This document shows positions 1 through 8,607 of a stretch of DNA of 64,000 bases, one piece after another. Source of the DNA: a virus. The translations under genes were made by a program, and so were the position numbers. Numbering within the stretch: the first letter of the stretch is position 1; each line of letters begins with the position of its first letter. The DNA is taken from IMG/VR virus record IMGVR_UViG_3300014050_000012, positions 24,302-88,301 of that record, one strand, 5' to 3'. The notes beneath the pieces are model-generated. The model worked only from the letters and a program-made list of their open reading frames with translations. It searched no databases and was not told the origin of the DNA.

Positions 1-252
1 CTAAATGAAGTTTTACAATTAAGAAGTGTAACATTTAAAAGCCATAACGATGGAGACAAAATATTTGGTGGTTTAATTGCCGAAGAAGTAGATGAAATAG
101 GATTAACAGAATTTGTACAATATGATAATCAAAATAGGCCAGATGCTATACATTATAGCAATATGGTTTCACTTTTGATTAAAGCTATACAAGAACAACA
201 AATTATGATCAATAACTTAAAAGACCGTTTATCCATTCTAGAGGGAAATTAA
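1..252 (+). CDS. Tail fibre/spike C-terminus with S74-type intramolecular chaperone (partial, 5' end missing)
   Basis: Frame 1 is open from the first base and stops with TAA at 250-252, leaving 83 residues. It begins LNEVLQLRSVTFK, continues with GGLIAEEVDEIG, then YDNQNRPDAIHYSNMVSLL, and ends in a helical IKAIQEQQ...LKDRLSILE segment. This order (L..LR.v.F, GLIAEEV, a tyrosine-containing loop, then a long terminal helix) is the pattern of the Peptidase_S74 chaperone domain. In that family the domain trimerises tail-spike or fibre C-termini and often cuts itself off after folding. The catalytic Ser/Lys lie upstream, outside the window, so self-cleavage cannot be judged. The gene is followed after one base by the next start, suggesting co-transcription of a fibre operon. 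Confidence 0.8.
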   Translation, partial: LNEVLQLRSVTFKSHNDGDKIFGGLIAEEVDEIGLTEFVQYDNQNRPDAIHYSNMVSLLIKAIQEQQIMINNLKDRLSILEGN

Positions 253-253
253 T

Positions 254-577
254 ATGTTACCAGTTTTAAGTCCAGCAATAGTATCCACAGTTCCAGCAAA
301 AACATATGATAAATTATGGGTTGAAGAAATAATTATTAGTGCGGGAACTTTGGGCGGTGAGGCTACCGCTAGAGTTCGTTTGAAAAAATTTGGAGTATTT
401 GATGGTGTGGCAGAATATATGCCCGGCGATAATGGAACTTGGTTAGTTATTGATAATTTATTAAGTAAAAGTGAACAAGATAGTGACCTTGCAAATATAG
501 TGCAATCATTACTATTATATATAGGAAAAGCCGGGGCAGAACAGGGTGTTATTGCTCCAATTAACAGTCCAGAATAA
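254..577 (+). CDS. Small phage structural-region protein, function unknown
   Basis: This 107-residue protein starts at ATG 254 behind a good GAGGG ribosome site that lies inside the end of the S74 fibre gene. It has no signal peptide or membrane segment. The centre (ARVRLKKFGVFDGVAEYMPG) looks like beta strands, and the C-terminal third looks helical (LANIVQSLLLYIGKAGAE). Its place directly behind a fibre chaperone tail suggests a virion or fibre-assembly role, but no family is recognised. Coding status is supported by the ribosome site, the tight spacing to both neighbours and the balanced composition. Confidence 0.7.
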   Translation: MLPVLSPAIVSTVPAKTYDKLWVEEIIISAGTLGGEATARVRLKKFGVFDGVAEYMPGDNGTWLVIDNLLSKSEQDSDLANIVQSLLLYIGKAGAEQGVIAPINSPE

Positions 578-588
578 GGGGAAAAATC

Positions 589-759
589 ATGGAATTAAAT
601 CAAGGCGATATTCAGAATCTAATGGTGGTTATTGATCTTGCTACTCAAAGGGGCGTTTTTAAGGCCAGTGATTTGGTAGCGATTGGTCAACTTTATGAAA
701 AACTAAGTGGTATTAATAAGAATTTAACAGAACAGAATAAAGATAAAACTACTAGTTAA
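589..759 (+). CDS. Very small helical protein (56 aa), function unknown
   Basis: ATG at 589 lies seven bases after an AAGGGG ribosome site, and the frame runs to TAA at 757-759. The product (MELNQGDIQNLMVVIDLATQ..., then FKASDLVAIGQLYEKL, then a polar tail) is amphipathic and mostly helical, with no cysteines. It sits in an 11-base to 8-base spaced run between the 107-residue gene and the large fibre gene, so it is probably co-translated with them. Short helical proteins like this are common between phage fibre genes and may be assembly aids, but that is inference. Confidence 0.65.
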   Translation: MELNQGDIQNLMVVIDLATQRGVFKASDLVAIGQLYEKLSGINKNLTEQNKDKTTS

Positions 760-767
760 GGATATCT

Positions 768-3700
768 ATGGTTAAAATATTAAATTATGCACAAAATATT
801 ACCAGAAGCAGTAATGATAATCTATTAATAAACGGCAATTTTGACGTTTGGCAAAGAGGATCTCCATTTTTTGCTGGTGGATTTACCGCAGACAGATGGT
901 ATATGATTAGTAATGGTGGCAATCAAGCTTCACGGTTAGCTGGTAATATTGGGTTGGACAACGCATCTAATTGTATAAGACTAAAAACACTATCTTCAGG
1001 ATCGTATCCGGTTTTGAGTCAAGCTATTGATAGTGATACTACACTAGATATTAGGGGCAAAACTCTAACATTTAGTTTTTATGCTAAAAAACCTTCTGAT
1101 AGCAATTGGAGTGGTCCGGTATATGGTAACGTATATTATAGTCCTAATTTTGATAACATAAGCAATGGTAAAATAGAGATTATAGATGCTAAATTTAGTG
1201 GTTCTTTAACTTCCGCCGATACTTGGACACTGTTTAAAAATTCTTTTAGTGTTCCGACCAATGCTTCTACATTATTGGTAGAAATATATCCTAGTGGTGG
1301 ATTAGCTAATAATTCTATTATTGATATAGGTAGAGCTAAATTGGAAATTGGTAATGTTGTGAGTAATTTTAAGCCTATTACGTATAATGAAGAATTAACT
1401 AAATGCAAAAGATTTTACCAAAAAGTTGATGCTACTCTAAAAGCTGGCACCGGAGCTGGTAAAAGTAGTAGAAAATTTGGAATCAACATACCGTTACCTG
1501 TACCACCACGATCATCTAATCCAAAAATTAGTATATCTCAAAATAATAATATTTTAATAGATAGTTTTAGTGCAAGTATTACCGAAAACTCTTATCTTAA
1601 TCTTGTTGCTGATACCAAAAATCTATATTCTGAACTAAATTTACAACTAATTATTGATGATGAAATTCTTTATGGTAAAGAACCAGGAGTTATTAATAGC
1701 GCTAGTATTATAAGAGGTAGTGGTAAAGTTGATATCGATTGGAATGCCCCAACTAATAGTGATACAACAATAAGCTATGCTATACTATATGGTAATACTC
1801 CGAATAATATTATTAATATAGCTACTTTTAGTGATTCATCAGGATCAATAACGGGCTTAAGTGATAGTAGTCCATATTACTTTAAATTATATAGTGTTAA
1901 TTCCTATGGCCAATCACCACTATCTAATATTTTTGAGGTTGCTCCGGCTTATAATGTTCCTTCTGGATTAACATCATTAATAGGAGTTTGGGGATTTGAC
2001 ACAACCTATCTATCTTGGGATGGACCAAATAATAATGGAGGATCACCAGTAACAGGATATCGAATAGATCGATCAATGTATAGTAATTTTCCTGATGTTG
2101 AGGATGTTCCAAACTATAATTCTACTTTTTATGTTTCTGGTTCATTAAGAAACTTTAATATTAGCAAGTTTAATCCCGAATTAACAACTACTGGTAATTA
2201 TTATTTTAGAGTAGCAGCAATGAATTTGGCCGGTACTGGCACTCCATCATCTTTCACACTAAGAAAAACAACACCGTCCGCTCCCACAGGATTATCATCT
2301 CTTGTTGGTAATGCTTCTGTTACTCTTAATTATTTACCACCCAGTGGTAATGGTGGATTAATAATAGATCATGTTAGTGTTGAAAAAAGCTCATCAAGTT
2401 CTTTCGCCTCAACAACCGGCTCTTTGCATGTGGCAAATTATCAGCCAATTACTCTGAGTGGCTTAACAAATAGTGTTAATTACTATTTTAGAATGAGAGC
2501 ATATAATGCTTCTGGATATGGACCATATTCATCAACAATATTAGCTATGCCAAACAAGCCCGTTACTGTTCCTAATGCTCCTCAAACTATTAGTGCTTCA
2601 TGGGTAGATGACGATACTGTTCAAGTATTAATGTCGGCCCCAACAGATGACGGCGGAACCCCTATAATAAATTATACCGTATATTCATCATCCGGATCAG
2701 CATTTGCTACAAATTTAACAACTAGTATAACACAAAACAGCATTCCTAATATAAGTTTTGATGTACCAATAACTGGTAATTATAATACTTTTTATTTTAG
2801 AGCTAAAGCTAATAATAGTGTTGGCTCTAGTACGTATAGTCCTACTGGTTCGTTAGCTAAACAAAGTCCAAATGCTCCAACATTAACCAATATTTTACCA
2901 GGAGACGCATCTGCTACGCTATTATATTCTCAACCCATATCAAGAGGATCAGCAATAACCGGTTATCTTATTGATTATAGCACAAGTAGTAATTTCTCTT
3001 CTAGTACCACTACAACATCAACAACTCTTAGTAAAGTTATTACAGGATTAACTAATAATACTCTTTACTATAGTAGAGTAAGAGCAGCTAATATTATTGG
3101 TACTGGTAGTTATTCTAACATAATCAGTTTTATACCAGTAAGTCCTTATTCTGCACCCACAGCCCCGACTAATCTTACGGTTGGAGAATTAAATTACGGT
3201 TCTGTCTCAAACCCTTTACCTATAAATACTTCAAGTTTTTATGGTTATACACTATATGCTGGATGGATATATTCGGTAATAATAAATAATTCTTATCAAA
3301 CTGCTAATTTTAATTATGGAAACACAGCATTTACTGGACAAGTTTATGGATCTAATCCATATATGAGTTTTTCTGATTTTAGACGAGCAGCTGTTCATGC
3401 TGGAGTATTTTCATCATTATCTTCTACTGGAATATTGTATATTTATGGTGGTATCATTAATGACTTTTTGGTTGGTTCTACTAAAAATAATATATCTTCA
3501 TTAAATTCATTATCAACAATATCTCTACAACAAACATTTAATATTATTGGAGCATCAACTAATACTGGATGTTATTATACTAAAGGAAATGTTGCTGGAG
3601 TTACTACTAATACTCATTCTCCAATATTAAACTGGTCTGGACCGTCTAATAATGGAGGATTACCTATTACGGGTTATGAAATTCAATATGCTGCCAACAG

Positions 3701-4604
3701 TTCATTCTCTAGTCAATTAACAACATTATCTGTTCCTGGTAAACTTAATTATCATACTCAATGTATATCTCATAGTGGAGTAGATTTATATGCTAGAATA
3801 AGAGCATATAATGCTACTGGCGTATCTCCATGGTCAGATACTGCCTTTATACTAGGCAAAGGTTTAGGCGCTCCACAACCACCAACTTCTGTAACAGCAG
3901 CAGCAATTGGAACAACAGGGATATTTTTATCTTGGTCAGCTCCTAGCAATCCTATTGGCAGTGGTTTTGATAGTCCATCGAATATTACTTATCGTTTACA
4001 ATATTGGAACCAGACTACTCCAACAGTTCAAACGGCAATTAATTATAGTGGAGTAACATCAGCAGCAGTTCCTATTAATGGACCAGGTACATATACACTA
4101 CAATTACAAACAAAAAATAGTATTTATTTTAGTAATAGTAATAATACTGTATTAATTGTTACGGCAAACACTTCTACTCCAACAACTTGGACTTTATCTA
4201 CTAGTACTCCTTGTTGTGGTACCGCTACTCCTGATATTTTAGTATCTAAATTAAGAGATAATCTTAATGAAAATGGTAGTACTTTTAGCAGTTGTGCTGG
4301 ACCTAGTGGTCTTGCTTTTATAACTGCTGATTTTGGAGGAGTTAAAAAAGTAACAAATATTTCTATTCGTCCACATTATTTCTATGGACCATACTATTTA
4401 AATCATACCTTATTAGAAGGTAGTGTGGATGGTATTAATTGGACTACTATTTGGAATTTTGGAAACTACACAGGTTCTGCATCTATTTTTACTGATAATA
4501 CAACCACACAAACCACAAGCGGTGGCTGGATGAATTTTAGATATATTAGATTAAAATCTGGTAATGTAGGATGTATAGATTTATCGGAATTTAAATTCTC
4601 ATGA
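768..4604 (+). CDS. Large modular tail fibre/adhesin: N-terminal fibre domain, about seven FN3 domains, LCCL-like insert, discoidin-like C-terminus
   Basis: The protein has 1,278 residues. Residues 19-46 (NLLINGNFDVWQRG, then FTADRWYM) start a jelly-roll carbohydrate-binding-like domain familiar from phage fibres. From about 308 come fibronectin III repeats, each with a proline-rich start (VPSGL, APTGL, VPNAP), W-x-x-P and YYFR.RA.N signatures. The sixth repeat is split: its first strand is near 801-815 and the rest resumes near 949. The insert holds an LCCL-like segment (about 820-925; VYGSNPYMSFSDFRRAAVHA, then a G-rich strand and NNISSLNS). Residues about 1150-1278 resemble an F5/8 type C domain (ADFGGVKKVTNISIRPHY, EGSVDGINWTTIW, FRYIRLKSG). 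FN3, LCCL and discoidin-like folds all fit glycan or surface binding at the virion exterior. The start has an AAGGAT site. The stop overlaps the next ATG (ATGA), so the following paralogue is probably translationally coupled. Confidence 0.82.
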   Translation: MVKILNYAQNITRSSNDNLLINGNFDVWQRGSPFFAGGFTADRWYMISNGGNQASRLAGNIGLDNASNCIRLKTLSSGSYPVLSQAIDSDTTLDIRGKTLTFSFYAKKPSDSNWSGPVYGNVYYSPNFDNISNGKIEIIDAKFSGSLTSADTWTLFKNSFSVPTNASTLLVEIYPSGGLANNSIIDIGRAKLEIGNVVSNFKPITYNEELTKCKRFYQKVDATLKAGTGAGKSSRKFGINIPLPVPPRSSNPKISISQNNNILIDSFSASITENSYLNLVADTKNLYSELNLQLIIDDEILYGKEPGVINSASIIRGSGKVDIDWNAPTNSDTTISYAILYGNTPNNIINIATFSDSSGSITGLSDSSPYYFKLYSVNSYGQSPLSNIFEVAPAYNVPSGLTSLIGVWGFDTTYLSWDGPNNNGGSPVTGYRIDRSMYSNFPDVEDVPNYNSTFYVSGSLRNFNISKFNPELTTTGNYYFRVAAMNLAGTGTPSSFTLRKTTPSAPTGLSSLVGNASVTLNYLPPSGNGGLIIDHVSVEKSSSSSFASTTGSLHVANYQPITLSGLTNSVNYYFRMRAYNASGYGPYSSTILAMPNKPVTVPNAPQTISASWVDDDTVQVLMSAPTDDGGTPIINYTVYSSSGSAFATNLTTSITQNSIPNISFDVPITGNYNTFYFRAKANNSVGSSTYSPTGSLAKQSPNAPTLTNILPGDASATLLYSQPISRGSAITGYLIDYSTSSNFSSSTTTTSTTLSKVITGLTNNTLYYSRVRAANIIGTGSYSNIISFIPVSPYSAPTAPTNLTVGELNYGSVSNPLPINTSSFYGYTLYAGWIYSVIINNSYQTANFNYGNTAFTGQVYGSNPYMSFSDFRRAAVHAGVFSSLSSTGILYIYGGIINDFLVGSTKNNISSLNSLSTISLQQTFNIIGASTNTGCYYTKGNVAGVTTNTHSPILNWSGPSNNGGLPITGYEIQYAANSSFSSQLTTLSVPGKLNYHTQCISHSGVDLYARIRAYNATGVSPWSDTAFILGKGLGAPQPPTSVTAAAIGTTGIFLSWSAPSNPIGSGFDSPSNITYRLQYWNQTTPTVQTAINYSGVTSAAVPINGPGTYTLQLQTKNSIYFSNSNNTVLIVTANTSTPTTWTLSTSTPCCGTATPDILVSKLRDNLNENGSTFSSCAGPSGLAFITADFGGVKKVTNISIRPHYFYGPYYLNHTLLEGSVDGINWTTIWNFGNYTGSASIFTDNTTTQTTSGGWMNFRYIRLKSGNVGCIDLSEFKFS

Positions 4605-5770
4605 TATGTAACTATGCCAATATATACGACTATTGCTGTAATAAATATTCATATGCATATGCTAGCTTTATCACTAATAATAATTATGTAATAGCAAATA
4701 CTGGATACGATGGATCAGTTTACCGAACAGACAAAACTACTAATGAAACAGTTTTATTACAACCTAATTCATCATTACAAATAAAAACTTGCGACCTTAA
4801 TGACGAAAGTCCTGAGCTTAATGCGTGGGAATGTTACTTATGGTATAAAAATAATAATTGCGGATTAGTTAGTGATCCTCCGTTAGAAGATTACCAATTA
4901 GCTCAGATTGATCTTATTAATAGTAACTATGATAGTGCTCTAGATAATGGTTTATTAATCACAATATCTAATTTTGCTACTAATATTAGTTTATCAGTAA
5001 ACGGAGCATATTCTAACACTACCATTTCTGAAACTACAAATTTTAGTATAGTATTACCAGCAAAAAAAGATGACGTTATTAACTTTAGCAATATACTATC
5101 ACTAGCCACACTACTAAATGCTAATGATGATTCGTCTCCGTTGCCACCATTGATAGACTACTATAATAATGCTCATTTTTTAAACTATTATAATCTAACC
5201 AATATTTTATCTAACTATTTTAATAAACTAAAGTCTTATAAGATCATAAAAGATAACTTGATAAATAATATATTAAACTCTAGCACAATATCTGATATTC
5301 AAAAACAAACTTTTGCTCCGTCTTACACATCAACCTTAACTTCTGATAAAAATACAAACTTATCAAGTAAAAATAGTATTATTGTTAAATTTAGTTCATT
5401 AAGTTGTGAAGAAAAAGAAAAATTGTGCGATCCTCCATGCGATCCAACTAATTGCCAAAGTTGCGTGGATGGAGAGTGTGTGAGTAATTGCTCAGAAGGA
5501 CAGTGTTGTAGTAATGGAGTATGTGTAGAAGAATGTGATCGAACAGTTTGTACAGATAGCGGTACATGTAGCGAAATATCTTGCGATGACTGTGACTGTC
5601 CAATAGGATACGATTGTGTCTTTTCTGGTTTAACATTTGCATGTATTAAATACTACGAGGTTCCAGACAATGTTGATAATTGTCAAGATTATCTAGGTTC
5701 TCCATCCTATAATTGGACAGGACCCACCACACAAAATGGTACATGCGTTAATGGGCAATGTGAGTACTAA
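4601..5770 (+). CDS. Cys-rich virion adhesin candidate, paralogue 1 of 3
   Basis: The protein has 389 residues and begins MICNYANIYDYCCNKYSYAY, a start shared with the next two genes. An N-terminal region of about 270 residues contains YRTDKTT, AWECYLWY, AQIDLINSNYDSALDNG and a helical NYFNKLKSYKIIKDNL block. Its layout weakly recalls DUF4376-type phage tail regions. From residue about 270 the protein becomes cysteine-rich (CDPPCDPTNCQSCVDGECVS, then CCSNGVC), with knottin/EGF-like spacing, and ends NGTCVNGQCEY. No signal peptide is visible. The ATG overlaps the previous stop (ATGA) and no strong ribosome site is visible, so coupling is likely. I infer a constant anchor plus a disulfide-stabilised variable tip. 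The binding partner is unknown. Confidence 0.7.
   Translation: MICNYANIYDYCCNKYSYAYASFITNNNYVIANTGYDGSVYRTDKTTNETVLLQPNSSLQIKTCDLNDESPELNAWECYLWYKNNNCGLVSDPPLEDYQLAQIDLINSNYDSALDNGLLITISNFATNISLSVNGAYSNTTISETTNFSIVLPAKKDDVINFSNILSLATLLNANDDSSPLPPLIDYYNNAHFLNYYNLTNILSNYFNKLKSYKIIKDNLINNILNSSTISDIQKQTFAPSYTSTLTSDKNTNLSSKNSIIVKFSSLSCEEKEKLCDPPCDPTNCQSCVDGECVSNCSEGQCCSNGVCVEECDRTVCTDSGTCSEISCDDCDCPIGYDCVFSGLTFACIKYYEVPDNVDNCQDYLGSPSYNWTGPTTQNGTCVNGQCEY
5448..5498 (+). repeat. 51-bp block identical in paralogues 1 and 2 (copy A; copy B at 6524-6574)
   Basis: The 51 bases at 5448-5498 are identical to those at 6524-6574. They encode the NCQSCVDGECVSNCSE part of the cysteine-rich joint. The flanking protein sequences are much more diverged, and the third paralogue has only a diverged version (7650-7700). 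The block marks the joint between the shared N-terminal part and the variable tip, and its 3' end in copy B lies at the GC jump. Confidence 0.85.
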
Positions 5771-5772
5771 TT

Positions 5773-6843
5773 ATGATATGTAACTATCAAAATATAACTG
5801 ATTATTGTTTAAATAAGTTTACTTATCAGTATGCTAGTGTTCCCACAGCAACTAGTGGAGATTTAATTACCAGTGTTATTCGCACAGATAAAGATTCTGG
5901 TGAAATTATAACTATTGGTCCAAATACTGAGCTATATGTTTTACCATGCGATAGCAATGATTTAGTAGAAGTAATATCAGTATGGGAATGTTATCAAATT
6001 TTTGTTAATAATAATAATCTAGTTAATAAAGTAGACACAAGTATTATTAAAAATAATAAACAAGCAGAAATTACTAATAATTATGATCTTAATCTTCAAG
6101 ATAGTATAAGTATAAATTTAAATAATTTTAATACCATAATGCTAGACAGCTCTACTGAAAATCAAATTCATCTTGGCAACATATTTTGTTTAGCTAATAT
6201 ACTATACAACGAAGATGTTAATAGTGTTATGCCATATATATTAGACATTAATAATATAGCCTATTATTTTAGCTATAATGATTTAAAAAGCTTGCTAAAA
6301 ACTTATTTTTATAAAGTAGCTAAAGTTAAAAATATAAAAGATGATTTGTTGTTTCAAGTATCATCAGATACTAATAGTGAAGATATAAATAGTAAATCGT
6401 TGTGTAAAAATAAAGTAGCAGTTAATATATTTAAGGAAAATAAAACTATTGATATTTCAACATATAAAAATCCAATACTAGTTAGTTTACCACCAGAAAT
6501 TTGTGATCCTCCGTGTGATCCAGCTAATTGCCAAAGTTGCGTGGATGGAGAGTGTGTGAGTAATTGCTCAGAAGAACAGTGCTGTAACGACGGCGTATGC
6601 GGGGAGTGCTCGGAGCCATGTGAGACAGACGCAGACTGCGGCATCTGTCGCTGTTGCGTAAACGGCTTTTGCCAGGACCCCGGAGGTGTTGAACTGTTTA
6701 CTTTTGAGCCAGGAGGCGCAAACGTATGTCCTGATGGGCGTGACTACGCAGGCGGTCCGGAAGGCACTTCGGATTACTACTGTTGCGTTGGCAACGGTAG
6801 AGCGTTGAATCCATTCCTGTGCCCTGGTGCTTGTTGCCCGTGA
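5773..6843 (+). CDS. Cys-rich virion adhesin candidate, paralogue 2 of 3, with GC-rich swapped C-terminus
   Basis: The protein has 356 residues and starts MICNYQNITDYCLNKFTYQY, clearly homologous to the genes on both sides, with the same AWECY-like block (SVWECYQIF) and helical segment. Up to residue about 267 its codons are AT-rich like the rest of the window (10 G+C in 60 bases at 6421-6480). From about 6575 the composition jumps: 138 G+C in 240 bases at 6601-6840. This GC-rich end encodes a new cysteine-rich module (CETDADCGICRCCVNGFCQ, then a glycine-rich part ending CPGACCP). The reading frame stays open across the junction, so it is a fusion and not a frameshift. The gene follows the previous stop by two bases. 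It probably has the same role as its paralogues with a different tip specificity. Confidence 0.7.
   Translation: MICNYQNITDYCLNKFTYQYASVPTATSGDLITSVIRTDKDSGEIITIGPNTELYVLPCDSNDLVEVISVWECYQIFVNNNNLVNKVDTSIIKNNKQAEITNNYDLNLQDSISINLNNFNTIMLDSSTENQIHLGNIFCLANILYNEDVNSVMPYILDINNIAYYFSYNDLKSLLKTYFYKVAKVKNIKDDLLFQVSSDTNSEDINSKSLCKNKVAVNIFKENKTIDISTYKNPILVSLPPEICDPPCDPANCQSCVDGECVSNCSEEQCCNDGVCGECSEPCETDADCGICRCCVNGFCQDPGGVELFTFEPGGANVCPDGRDYAGGPEGTSDYYCCVGNGRALNPFLCPGACCP
6575..6843 (+). other. GC-rich island inside an AT-rich gene (recent module acquisition)
   Basis: I counted G+C as 37, 33, 34 and 34 per 60 bases in the four lines covering 6601-6840, about 57 percent. The line at 6421-6480 has 10 in 60. 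The composition returns to AT-rich immediately after the TGA stop at 6841-6843. The island therefore covers only the C-terminal coding module. No inverted repeats, integrase or target duplication are visible at its edges. Confidence 0.8.
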
Positions 6844-6876
6844 AGTACCCGATATCTTTGATTTGTAAGGTTTTAT

Positions 6877-8022
6877 ATGATATGTAACTATCAAAATATA
6901 AATGACTACTGCTTAAACCAATACTCTTATCAATTTATTGGTACAATATCTAATAATGGAGTGGTATCCATAGACAAATCGGAAACTGCTCCAGTATTAC
7001 GTACTGATAAAACTACTGGAGAAAATAAAGTTATCTCACAGTTTTCTAGCAATATCATCAAACCGTGCTCTAGCACAGACGACAACGAAAGTACGACAGA
7101 ATGGGAATGTTACATTATATATAGATACATAGGAAGCGGATATATTAGTGATCCTCCACTAGATACCTTAAAAAATGCCCAAATAGATATTATTAATAAC
7201 TCTTATGATAGTTCTTTAGATGAAGGTATTTTAGTAAATATTAATAATACAAATGTTATATTAGGATCAACCATCGAAGATCAGATATACTATCAAAGTA
7301 TTTTAAATTATTCTCAAGCACTATACGACGACGACTCTGATGCTGTTATGCCATCTTTTAGTGATTCTCAAAATAAAGTATATTCAGTATCATATAATAC
7401 TTTAGTTTCTATTTTTAAAACCTACTTTAATAAAGTAATATATTACAAAAATCTCAAAGAATCTCTAGTCTCTCAATGCTTAAATTGTAACACATTATCA
7501 GATATAGAAACTTTAAATTGGTGCGATACTAAGGTTTTGATTAGTAATATACAATCTACAAAAATAGTAACTAATGTAGAAAAAACTAGCGTTCAGAATT
7601 GTGAAGATATCGCGATTAGTGGACCACTGTGTGATCCTCCGTGCGATCCGGACAGTTGTGAAAGTTGTGTGAATGGAGAATGTGTTAGCTATTGTTCAGA
7701 AGGAGAGTGTTGTATTAATGGAGAGTGTACAATAAATAGTTCTTGTTATTATTGTTACCATGAAACCGGAGCACCTGATGCAGCAACTTGCTATAGCTTA
7801 TATTCTGTGCCCGGACTAGAATTTTTGTTTTGTCCTCCATCACCAGAATCTCCTCCTGGAAGTTATGGAGACTGTCATATGTGGGTACTCGGAGACGCGT
7901 CATTAACTACACAACAAGATAGAGATAATTACTGTACATATGATTCCGGTATTCCATCAATACCTACATCTGGTAATTGTAATACAGGATCTTGTGTATT
8001 TGACGTTAGTAATTTATGTTAA
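6877..8022 (+). CDS. Cys-rich virion adhesin candidate, paralogue 3 of 3
   Basis: The protein has 381 residues and begins MICNYQNINDYCLNQYSYQF. It shares the whole N-terminal architecture of the two preceding genes, including TEWECYIIYRY, ISDPPLDT, AQIDIINNSYDSSLDEG and a FKTYFNKVIYYKNLKESL helix. The cysteine-rich part (CDPPCDPDSCESCVNGECVS, CCINGEC) is homologous but more diverged, and the tip differs again: a Tyr/Cys-rich stretch, a proline-rich PPSPESPPGS loop and a NCNTGSCVFDVSNLC end. A 33-base spacer with TAAGGT upstream of ATG gives it its own ribosome site. It stops exactly one base before the stop codon of the opposing minus-strand gene. Confidence 0.7.
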   Translation: MICNYQNINDYCLNQYSYQFIGTISNNGVVSIDKSETAPVLRTDKTTGENKVISQFSSNIIKPCSSTDDNESTTEWECYIIYRYIGSGYISDPPLDTLKNAQIDIINNSYDSSLDEGILVNINNTNVILGSTIEDQIYYQSILNYSQALYDDDSDAVMPSFSDSQNKVYSVSYNTLVSIFKTYFNKVIYYKNLKESLVSQCLNCNTLSDIETLNWCDTKVLISNIQSTKIVTNVEKTSVQNCEDIAISGPLCDPPCDPDSCESCVNGECVSYCSEGECCINGECTINSSCYYCYHETGAPDAATCYSLYSVPGLEFLFCPPSPESPPGSYGDCHMWVLGDASLTTQQDRDNYCTYDSGIPSIPTSGNCNTGSCVFDVSNLC

Positions 8023-8046
8023 TTAGATCTTATAATTAAATTTTTT
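8019..8046 (+). terminator. Possible weak AT-only terminator at a convergent junction
   Basis: TTAATTA (8019-8025) and TAATTAA (8033-8039) can form a 7-bp stem around a 7-base loop, followed by one A and six T (8041-8046). The stem has only A-T pairs, so it would be weak. It lies across the abutting stop codons of the + strand paralogue and the - strand sulfotransferase, where a transcription stop would be useful. Confidence 0.35.
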
Positions 8047-8607
8047 AGCATCAGGTTCCCACCAATTTTTTAATTTTTCTATCATTTCAACCGTTAATAC
8101 ATCTTGATATTTTGGGGTGCTAGAGCCCATACCCGGATCAAACTGATTACTACTTAATAGTTGTCCTTTATGTTGTAATATTTTAAGATTAATCAAATGA
8201 TCTTCTAAAAATTCATTTTTAATAATATAATCATATTCTAGATCTTTAATAATATCACATTGATTAGATCTATAAAAATAAAATTCATACCATTCATTTG
8301 CTACAGCATCAACAAAGTGTTTTAGTTGTGTTACTGGTTGAAAAGTCATTACTTGTTCTTTTGCCATATGAGCCCATAAACTCACCAATCTTTGTAGCGG
8401 ATGTCTCACCACAACAACCACCTTCCACTTGAAGGGTGCTTGTGGTAAAATTATTGAATGATGATCATAATATTTTGGATCATTTCCGCTAGGTCCAATA
8501 CAGAAAACTCCTCTATAAGGAACTCTACACAACGTTTCAAATAGTGCGGTACTACCGGTTTTTGGTAAAGTAATAATTGCGGTTTGTTGAGCATATAATA
8601 ATATCAT
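8023..8607 (-). CDS. Small sulfotransferase-family protein
   Basis: The protein has 194 residues. Residues 14-22 (LPKTGSTAL) match the 5'-phosphosulfate-binding loop of PAPS sulfotransferases. Residues 63-76 (VVVVVRHPLQRLVS) match the 3'-phosphate-binding element, with R68 and S76 in the expected places. A histidine-rich stretch lies between them (YYDHHS). In this family the reaction moves a sulfate from PAPS to a hydroxyl or amine, usually on a glycan. At 194 residues it is shorter than typical members (about 250-300), so it may be a minimal catalytic core. It is the downstream partner of the HAD gene on the same strand (their ATG/stop codons overlap by four bases), so the two are co-expressed against the direction of every neighbour. 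The substrate, phage or host glycan, is unknown. Confidence 0.75.
   Translation of the reverse strand: MILLYAQQTAIITLPKTGSTALFETLCRVPYRGVFCIGPSGNDPKYYDHHSIILPQAPFKWKVVVVVRHPLQRLVSLWAHMAKEQVMTFQPVTQLKHFVDAVANEWYEFYFYRSNQCDIIKDLEYDYIIKNEFLEDHLINLKILQHKGQLLSSNQFDPGMGSSTPKYQDVLTVEMIEKLKNWWEPDAKKFNYKI

Noticed and set aside
6354-6894. Antisense frames of 96 and 108 residues across the GC-rich tip
   Set aside because: They are mirror frames produced by the composition shift and cysteine-rich codons. The + strand frame is homologous to its paralogues, and the antisense ones have no ribosome site or recognisable domains.
4601-8022. Diversity-generating retroelement targeting the variable tips
   Set aside because: No reverse transcriptase or template repeat is in the window, and the differences are block replacements rather than adenine-directed substitutions.
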